A stretch of 10,724 bases of DNA, from positions 1-10,724 of the forward strand of contig DASQVO010000201.1 in assembly GCA_035640715.1 (NCBI GenBank), in the 5' to 3' direction. This stretch comes from DASQVO01 sp035640715. GTDB taxonomy: Bacteria; Actinomycetota; Actinomycetes; Streptosporangiales; Streptosporangiaceae. Every line of letters starts with the position of its first letter. Position 1 is the first letter of the stretch. Made by a program: the position numbers and the translations under genes. The notes below the pieces were generated by a model, which was given only the letters and a program-made list of their open reading frames with translations, did not search any database and was not told the DNA's origin. This document shows positions 6,809 to 10,724 of this stretch, piece after piece.

Positions 6809-7108
6809 TCAGTGACCGCCATGGCCACCCCCGTCGAAGCCTGCGTGGTGCCCGCCGCCATGGTCCCCGTATCCGCTGCTGTACCCGCCGTGCCCGGAGT
6901 CGTGACCATGGCTGCCATGGTCACGCGGCGCGGACCATTCATGAACGAAGTCACCGGGCTGCGTAGTAGCGGATCGGTGTCCGTGGCCAGGGACGGCGGA
7001 AAACCCCGCGCAGGCTGCCAGCCAGCTCTGGGCGAAACGATCAGATTGCGACCACTGGGCCTCGGTTTCGCGGGGACGGTCCCTCCCGGCATCGTGGGCG
7101 TCGTTCAT
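6809..7108 (-). CDS. Small protein with His/Gly-rich C-terminal tail
   Basis: Predicted protein of 99 residues. The first 60 residues are polar and partly helical (ETEAQWSQSDRFAQSWLAAC around 14-33); the last 39 contain 9 His and 16 Gly with Asp, Ser and Tyr (DHGSHGHDSGHGGYSSGYGD then HGGGHHAGFDGGGHGGH). Such tails are seen in many actinomycete hypothetical proteins and could bind divalent metal, but nothing here proves it. No signal peptide or membrane span is visible. The MND start at 7108 is preferred to the ATG at 7141 because the protein then begins with a polar segment. It is divergent from the DUF1963 ORF. The biased composition and a competing minus-strand frame over the same region reduce certainty. 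Confidence 0.5.
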   Translation of the reverse strand: MNDAHDAGRDRPRETEAQWSQSDRFAQSWLAACAGFSAVPGHGHRSATTQPGDFVHEWSAPRDHGSHGHDSGHGGYSSGYGDHGGGHHAGFDGGGHGGH

Positions 7109-7179
7109 GCTGACCGGCGATGGCACAAGCCGTCGGCTCATATGTTGTGGCTCGGATCGTCCACGCGAGCAGGTAGGAG

Positions 7180-7803
7180 ATGCCGCTGGACATCACCCTG
7201 CCGCAAACGGGGGTGCTGCTGTTTTTCTATTTCGACGGGCAGTACGACAACGGTGCGGCAGTCGTGGGAGTCTGGGATCCGGAAACGCTGGCTGGCGCGC
7301 ACGTGCTTCACGTGCAGCCCGGCCGGGCGACCTCCCCCCGGGCATGCCCAGCCGGGATCACGCCGTACGAGCGGGTAGACCTCGCCGTTGAGCCAGTCGT
7401 GACGTTCCCGAACTTCGAGCACCCGGATCTGCATGCTGTCTTCAAAACACCCGGCGAGGACCTGCGTTCGTTCCTGGAGCATCCCGTCAACGACGATGCA
7501 TTTATCGAGGCTCTCAGCGAACGGCACGATGGCCCCTGCCACCAGGTCGGCGGTTACGCCACGCCGGTGCAAGGCCCGGTGGAATACGAGGCCGCACTGG
7601 CCGCGCTGGGCGGCCGCGATCCAGGTGACGATCAGCTCCTAAGGACAGAACAAGCCCGCTGGACGCTGCTCGCCCAGATCGACAGCGACGACCGCGCCGG
7701 AATGATGTGGGGCGATGCCGGCGCCCTGTATTGGCTCTCGCGGCGCGAAGACATGACTGACAGCAACCTCGCAAACACGTCTTTCACCTGGCAATGCTCG
7801 TGA
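7180..7803 (+). CDS. DUF1963 (YwqG-like) protein, N-terminally shortened
   Basis: Encodes 207 residues with clear DUF1963 blocks: LPQTGVLLFFYFDGQYDNGA (7-26), ACPAGITPYERVDL (55-68), HQVGGYATPVQGPVEYEAAL (121-140), LLAQIDSDDRAGMMWGDAGA (163-182), LYWL and SFTWQC at the end. The family, named from Bacillus YwqG, has no established activity. Complete actinomycete members usually start some 40-70 residues earlier with a Gly/Pro-rich segment that I do not find in any upstream frame. An in-frame TAG lies at 7174-7176, two codons before the ATG. The text just upstream in another frame (GTA GGA GAT, Val-Gly-Asp) looks like a continuation of the protein, so a small frameshift or deletion is likely. 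A purine-rich AGGTAGGAG before the ATG may allow restart. Expression as a shortened protein or as a pseudogene are both possible. Confidence 0.75.
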   Translation: MPLDITLPQTGVLLFFYFDGQYDNGAAVVGVWDPETLAGAHVLHVQPGRATSPRACPAGITPYERVDLAVEPVVTFPNFEHPDLHAVFKTPGEDLRSFLEHPVNDDAFIEALSERHDGPCHQVGGYATPVQGPVEYEAALAALGGRDPGDDQLLRTEQARWTLLAQIDSDDRAGMMWGDAGALYWLSRREDMTDSNLANTSFTWQCS

Positions 7804-8028
7804 GACAACCGGTACCTGACTGCCCCGGCACGGCACTGAGCAGAAACGCTTTCCCATACCGGCACGGCCCAATACCAGCTCATCGGCATATGTAAGGATG
7901 GACAGCCGCCTGCACAGATCAGCCACTCTGCGTTCATCAAGGGCGGCGCCACCAGGATGCCGAGAGCGGCGCAATAAAGCGGCTCGGAGCGCGCTTGAGA
8001 ACCCGCCCGGCGCGCTCGACGCCGAGCA
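7804..8028. other. Intergenic stretch without recognised gene
   Basis: Open frames exist on the minus strand (for example RRVADLCRRLSILTYADELV around 7870-7930), but I cannot tie them to a family and they merge into the antisense of the DUF1963 gene. Nothing else is supported here. The perfect hairpin follows directly. Confidence 0.4.
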
Positions 8029-8078
8029 CGCGCACCTACCCGCCTGCATCCATCCTCAATCAGGCGGGTAGGTGCGCG
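8029..8078. repeat. Perfect 18-bp inverted repeat (strong hairpin)
   Basis: The arm CGCGCACCTACCCGCCTG (8029-8046) is the exact reverse complement of 8061-8078, with a 14-base loop (8047-8060). It lies about 225 bases after the DUF1963 stop and upstream of a possible small ORF. No T tract follows, so it is not a canonical intrinsic terminator; actinomycete terminators often lack one, and a role as a bidirectional terminator or an element end is equally possible. Confidence 0.85.
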
Positions 8079-8129
8079 CCCTTGCGCGCCCTTGCGAGGC
8101 CGGGTCCGGTCGCCGGGGTAGGTCTTTGG

Positions 8130-8354
8130 ATGTGGGCACTGCTCGGGTTCGACCTGGCCATGCGGGTCCGCAATGCCGTGTGGCGTCCCCCGTTCGTCAT
8201 GTACTACCGCACCTGCCCGCTGCACGCGGTCCGCAGCGACCTGACAGCACCCGGATTCACGGTGACGGCAGTCCCCTTGACGACTCTTGACCCGGGCGGG
8301 GACGGGAGCCCGCAGTGCCGGCTTGTCCTCGCGCGCAGAGCCAGCACGCCCTGA
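8130..8354 (+). CDS. Possible small ORF or C-terminal remnant (methyltransferase-like?)
   Basis: From ATG 8130, preceded by GGGGTAGG at a workable spacing, the frame encodes 74 residues. The segment PPFVMYYRTCPLHAVRSDLT then APGFTVTAVPLTTLD and a closing QCRLVLARR resembles, in rhythm only, the final helix and beta-strand pair of class I SAM-dependent methyltransferases. No SAM-binding glycine-rich motif is present, so if the resemblance is real this is only the tail of such an enzyme. A longer frame from TTG 7995 would run through the hairpin and is less likely. Treat it as an unassigned ORF. Confidence 0.3.
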   Translation: MWALLGFDLAMRVRNAVWRPPFVMYYRTCPLHAVRSDLTAPGFTVTAVPLTTLDPGGDGSPQCRLVLARRASTP

Positions 8355-8546
8355 CTGCTGCGTACGTCGGCCTGCGTGGGCCAGAGGCTGCATCGATCAC
8401 GGAAGGTAACTTCAAGCACAGTGGCCAGGCGGCCAAATCGCCGATTATTTCCGCTGTTTGCGGTCGGGGGTAATGGCAAGTCCGTGGCTGCAGATCAGCC
8501 TGTTGTGTGACGGGTCTTGCCGTAGTAAGCGCCGGAATGTGGCCAT
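8355..8546. other. Short stretch with no recognised feature
   Basis: No convincing coding frame, RNA or repeat is visible between the possible small ORF and the poxB fragment. It is probably decayed sequence. Confidence 0.4.
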
Positions 8547-8675
8547 GTGGCTGCTGCGCCGGTGTTCACCGCCGACGTCGGCACGCCCCGCATCTGGGCC
8601 GCCCGTTACCTGCGCATGAACGGAAGCAGCCGGCTGATCGGCCCGTTCAGGCACGGCAGCATGGCAACCGCGCTG
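8547..8675 (+). pseudogene. poxB: Fragment of a ThDP-dependent pyruvate oxidase / pyruvate:quinone oxidoreductase
   Basis: The frame from 8547 reads VAAAPVFTADVGTPRIWAAR then YLRMNGSSRLIGPFRHGSMA and TAL. This matches the beginning of the C-terminal thiamine-diphosphate-binding domain of PoxB-type enzymes, where the conserved text is close to VFT-x-DVGTP-x-x-WAARYL-x-MNG-x-RRL-x-GSF-x-HGSMA. The normal enzyme has about 580 residues; only about 40 remain. The GDGG metal/ThDP motif, which should follow soon after, is missing. After residue 43 the frame continues into unrelated text (ISIWLEQVPELIPVVDAWLA) up to the TAG at 8742-8744, which overlaps the tail end of the convergent TetR gene. It cannot be functional. 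Confidence 0.75.
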
Positions 8676-8740
8676 ATCTCCATCTGGCTCGAACAAGTCC
8701 CTGAGCTGATCCCAGTAGTCGATGCCTGGTTGGCTGCGCC

Positions 8741-9313
8741 TTAGCCGAGTGCCACGGCGGCGGTTCGCAGTGCCTGGAGTTCCTCGCGGGCGAGTTCGGT
8801 GAATGTCTGCTGGCTGGATGGCTCGATCCAGCGGTCGAAGGCACGGTCGAACGCGCGGGCTCCGAGGTCGGCGGCGAGGCTCGCGGTCAGGTCAGGTACG
8901 CCGCGCTTGCCGAGTGCGCTGGCCAGGGCCGCGGCGAGTGCGGCGCGCTTGAACGTCGCACGTTCTTGCAGTTCGGGGTTGCCGGCGATGACCGTCAGGA
9001 GCCGGGGCCCGAATTCGCGCTGCTCAGCGGTGAAGCTGGCCGTGAGGGCATCGAGGGCGGCGGCGACCGCCTCAAGTGGCGTGGCCGAGTCCGGTGCGGC
9101 GGCGACCCCGTCCGCGAGCAGCCGGGAGTGGACCTCCTGGCCCGCGAACAGGACCTCCCGCTTGTCGGGGAAGTGGCGGAAGAAGGTGGTCTTGGTCAGC
9201 CCGGCTCGATTGGCGATCTGGGTGACGGTGGTGTTGTCGTAGCCCTGTTCGGCGAAGAGGTCGAGTGCGGCGAGCACCAGCCGTTCCCGTGCGTTCGGTT
9301 CCCAGCGAGCCAT
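8741..9313 (-). CDS. TetR-family transcriptional regulator
   Basis: Regulator of 190 residues, normal for the family. The N-terminal DNA-binding domain spans about residues 9-56, with the helix-turn-helix TTVTQIANRAGLTKTTFFRH (28-47) followed by FPDKREVLF. The remainder is the variable, helical ligand-binding domain, rich in Ala and Leu. It is divergently transcribed from the NAD(P)-dependent reductase at 9401, with only 87 bases between them, almost filled by a large inverted repeat. It therefore very likely represses the reductase gene and itself until a small ligand, perhaps a substrate of the reductase, releases it. The ATG at 9313 lies just outside the operator. Its stop overlaps the end of the poxB remnant frame by two bases. 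Confidence 0.93.
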   Translation of the reverse strand: MARWEPNARERLVLAALDLFAEQGYDNTTVTQIANRAGLTKTTFFRHFPDKREVLFAGQEVHSRLLADGVAAAPDSATPLEAVAAALDALTASFTAEQREFGPRLLTVIAGNPELQERATFKRAALAAALASALGKRGVPDLTASLAADLGARAFDRAFDRWIEPSSQQTFTELAREELQALRTAAVALG

Positions 9314-9324
9314 GAGTACAGCCT

Positions 9325-9383
9325 AGGTGATGTGACTTGGTGCCGTCACCATGCTAGAGTGACGGTACCAAGTTACATCACCT
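9325..9383. promoter_or_regulatory. Large TetR operator with overlapping divergent promoters
   Basis: Two 25-base arms (9325-9349 and 9359-9383) are inverted repeats with 23 of 25 positions paired and a 9-base centre. The inner part of each arm includes ACTTGGTGCC or its mate GGTACCAAGT. A plausible -10 for the reductase, TAGAGT (9355-9360), begins in the centre, with TGTGAC (9331-9336) as a weak -35 at 18 bases. Bound TetR would thus cover both promoters. Each arm is long enough to hold most of a TetR site, so two dimers may bind. Confidence 0.8.
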
Positions 9384-9400
9384 CGTCGGGAGAACTGATC

Positions 9401-10285
9401 ATGCGCGTATTCGTTACCGGTGCCAGCGGCCACATCGCCTCGGCTGTCGTCCCCGAACTAATTACGGCCGGGCATGAGGTCACGGGCCTTGCCCGGTCCG
9501 AGACCTCCGCCGCTGCCGTGAAGGCCCTCGGCGCCGAAGTCCGCCTCGGCGACACCAGTGACCTCGACGGCCTGCGCGAGGCCGCGGCCAGCGCGGACGC
9601 GGTCATCCACCTCGCCTTCAACCACGACGTCATGATCGCCGGGGATATGGCCGGCGCGGCGGCCATGGACATGGCCACCGTCCAGGCGTTCGGCGACGCG
9701 CTCGAGGGCACCGGCAAGACCTTCATCGGGATCGGCCTCGGGAACGCCGCGGACGGCGGCCCGGCCGCCAGCGCCAACCCCCGGTCCGCCGTCTCACGCG
9801 AGATCGCCGGGTTCGCCGGGCGCGGCATCCGGTCCCTGCTCGTCGCGATTCCGCCAGTTGTGCACAGCACGCGGGACAAGCAGGGCTTCATCCCGATGCT
9901 GATCCGGATCGCCCGGGCGACCGGCGTGTCCGGATACGTCGGTGATGGTGCCAACCGGTGGCCCGCTGTTCACACCCTGGACCTCGGCCGCCTCTACCGG
10001 CTGGCGCTGGAGAATGCGCCGGCCGGATCACAGCTGATCGCCGCGGCCGAAGAGGGCATCGCCGTGCGTCACATCGCCGAGGTCATCGGCCGCCACCTGG
10101 GCATCCGGGCAGTGAGCGTCACGGCGGAGAAGGCCACGGAGCACTTCGGGCCCTTCGGGATGGTCATGACGCTGGGCATCCCGCCGATGTCTAACGCGTC
10201 CACCCGGCAACTGCTGGGCTGGGAACCCGGCCACCCCGGCCTGATCGCCGACCTCGACCAGGGGCACTACTTCGCCGGACAGTGA
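9401..10285 (+). CDS. NAD(P)-dependent reductase/epimerase-like protein (atypical extended SDR)
   Basis: Protein of 294 residues with a Rossmann fold at the N-terminus: MRVFVTGASGHIASAVVPEL (1-20) carries the TGxxGxx(A) dinucleotide-binding motif, followed by VTGLARS and LGDTSDLDGL. Later blocks are typical of the atypical SDR group: AIPPVVHS, GYVGDGANRWPAVHTLDLGR, LYRLALENAPAG, AAAEEGIAVRHIAEVIGRHL and TRQLLGWEPGHPGLIADLD. I see no YxxxK catalytic pair at the usual place, which fits atypical members and leaves the reaction open. It is cytoplasmic. The ATG at 9401 follows GGGAG at a good distance; longer versions would run through the operator. It is paired with the divergent TetR gene, an arrangement common for oxidoreductases responding to small electrophiles or metabolites. 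Confidence 0.9.
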   Translation: MRVFVTGASGHIASAVVPELITAGHEVTGLARSETSAAAVKALGAEVRLGDTSDLDGLREAAASADAVIHLAFNHDVMIAGDMAGAAAMDMATVQAFGDALEGTGKTFIGIGLGNAADGGPAASANPRSAVSREIAGFAGRGIRSLLVAIPPVVHSTRDKQGFIPMLIRIARATGVSGYVGDGANRWPAVHTLDLGRLYRLALENAPAGSQLIAAAEEGIAVRHIAEVIGRHLGIRAVSVTAEKATEHFGPFGMVMTLGIPPMSNASTRQLLGWEPGHPGLIADLDQGHYFAGQ

Positions 10286-10416
10286 CCGGCAATAAAGTCC
10301 CAGTAGCTGAAGATCAGCTCGCCGGCTTTGCTGGGTTTCCCGTCGGCCACCCCCGGGTAGCGGGCTCCCCCACTCGCCGATGCCGCCTGCGGCCTTGAGA
10401 GCGTCTAGGTGGTGGG
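10286..10416. other. Spacer after the reductase; possible minus-strand remnant
   Basis: No terminator hairpin of note is visible. On the minus strand the text reads HLDALKAAGGIGEWG in one frame and ARYPGVADGKPSKAGELIFS then YWDFIAGHCPAK and a stop (10276-10278) in another, which looks like a protein end split by a frameshift. I cannot assign a family. Confidence 0.25.
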
Positions 10417-10585
10417 ATGATCGCGGCTGCGGGAACTGCCGAGACCGATGCTGCCGCCGGGCGGATCGCTGGTCTGGCGCGGGTGGGGTGGTGGCCAGTC
10501 CGGGCTCTTCGCGCGGCTGCAGGACCGGCCCGGGTGACCGTGGTGGCGGCGCCGGCGGGCAGCGGCAAGACGGTGCCGCTGCCCG
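10417..10585 (+). pseudogene. Broken N-terminus of a LuxR/MalT-type (LAL) ATPase regulator
   Basis: The frame from 10417 contains GPARVTVVAAPAGSGKTV with the Walker A motif APAGSGKT at residues 45-52 (nt 10549-10572), the hallmark opening of LAL/MalT-like LuxR regulators, normally 850-950 residues long. Just upstream the expected text appears in a different frame (SGLFARLQ around 10500-10520), suggesting a frameshift. After GKTV the normal continuation (LLRSW and the sensor region) is replaced by unrelated sequence, and the frame ends at 10668. The Walker B and DNA-binding C-terminal domain are absent in the window. It is probably debris and not a functional activator. Confidence 0.55.
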
Positions 10586-10724
10586 CCGGCGCCGTCGCAG
10601 GGTGGTCACCTTCGGCCGCCCAACGCGACAGAAGATCCCGTTCTGCGCGCCTCCATGGACCGGGGTGAAAGGGACTCCTTCCAATACAGGCGGCTTTGTG
10701 CGCGGGTTGCCAGGCACGTCGACC
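10586..10724. other. Right edge, unassigned
   Basis: Several frames remain open to the window end. One plus frame reads DPVLRASMDRGERDSFQYRR then LCARVARHVD and looks protein-like, but it has mixed third-position composition and no family I recognise. A gene may continue beyond the edge. Confidence 0.25.

Noticed and set aside
10028..10717. 229-codon minus-strand frame at the right end
   Set aside because: Mostly Arg/Pro-rich antisense of the reductase and of the LuxR remnant; only a short part looks protein-like, and that is reported separately.
1..10724. CRISPR arrays, complete insertion sequences, rRNA
   Set aside because: I saw no regularly spaced repeats, no transposase reading frame with terminal repeats, and no rRNA-like sequence.

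Overview
The window is GC-rich with strong G/C preference at third codon positions. Its gene families (YtrA-type GntR regulator, DUF1990, DUF1963, TetR/atypical-SDR pair, LAL/LuxR remnant) and its ATGA stop/start couplings point to an actinomycete (Actinomycetota), probably a large-genome soil organism. I cannot name the genus.

Layout, left to right. Positions 182-227 hold the 3' half of a tRNA-Thr(GGT) gene, from the anticodon loop to CCA, with no 5' half: the scar expected at the distal end of an integrative element. Given its orientation, the element should lie to the left, off the window, and the older chromosome to the right. Positions 228-1050 are non-coding decay, including a recognisable enolase fragment on the minus strand. 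A tightly coupled operon follows (1089-3651, plus strand): GntR/YtrA-type regulator, ABC ATPase and multi-spanning ABC permease, each joined by a 4-base ATGA overlap. Next, on the minus strand, is a LysR-type regulator (5261-4338) whose 3' end overlaps the start of a complete RNA 2'-phosphotransferase (KptA/Tpt1; 4423-3872). Divergent from LysR is a chimeric open frame (5347-5877): the N-terminus of a HAD-like protein joined in frame to the C-terminal part of an unrelated hypothetical protein.

The right half carries a DUF1990 gene (minus), a small His/Gly-tailed protein (minus), an N-terminally shortened DUF1963 protein (plus), an 18-bp perfect hairpin, a possible small ORF, a pyruvate-oxidase (poxB) fragment, a divergent TetR / NAD(P)-dependent reductase pair with a 25-bp inverted-repeat operator, and a broken LuxR/MalT-type ATPase fragment near the right edge.

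Overall, intact two- or three-gene cassettes are separated by gene debris (enolase, HAD/hypothetical chimera, poxB, LuxR), as in a chromosomal integration hot spot. I see no convincing wholly new multi-gene system. The most interesting items are the tRNA-Thr att scar, the LysR-KptA overlap beside a HAD remnant, and the large TetR operator.
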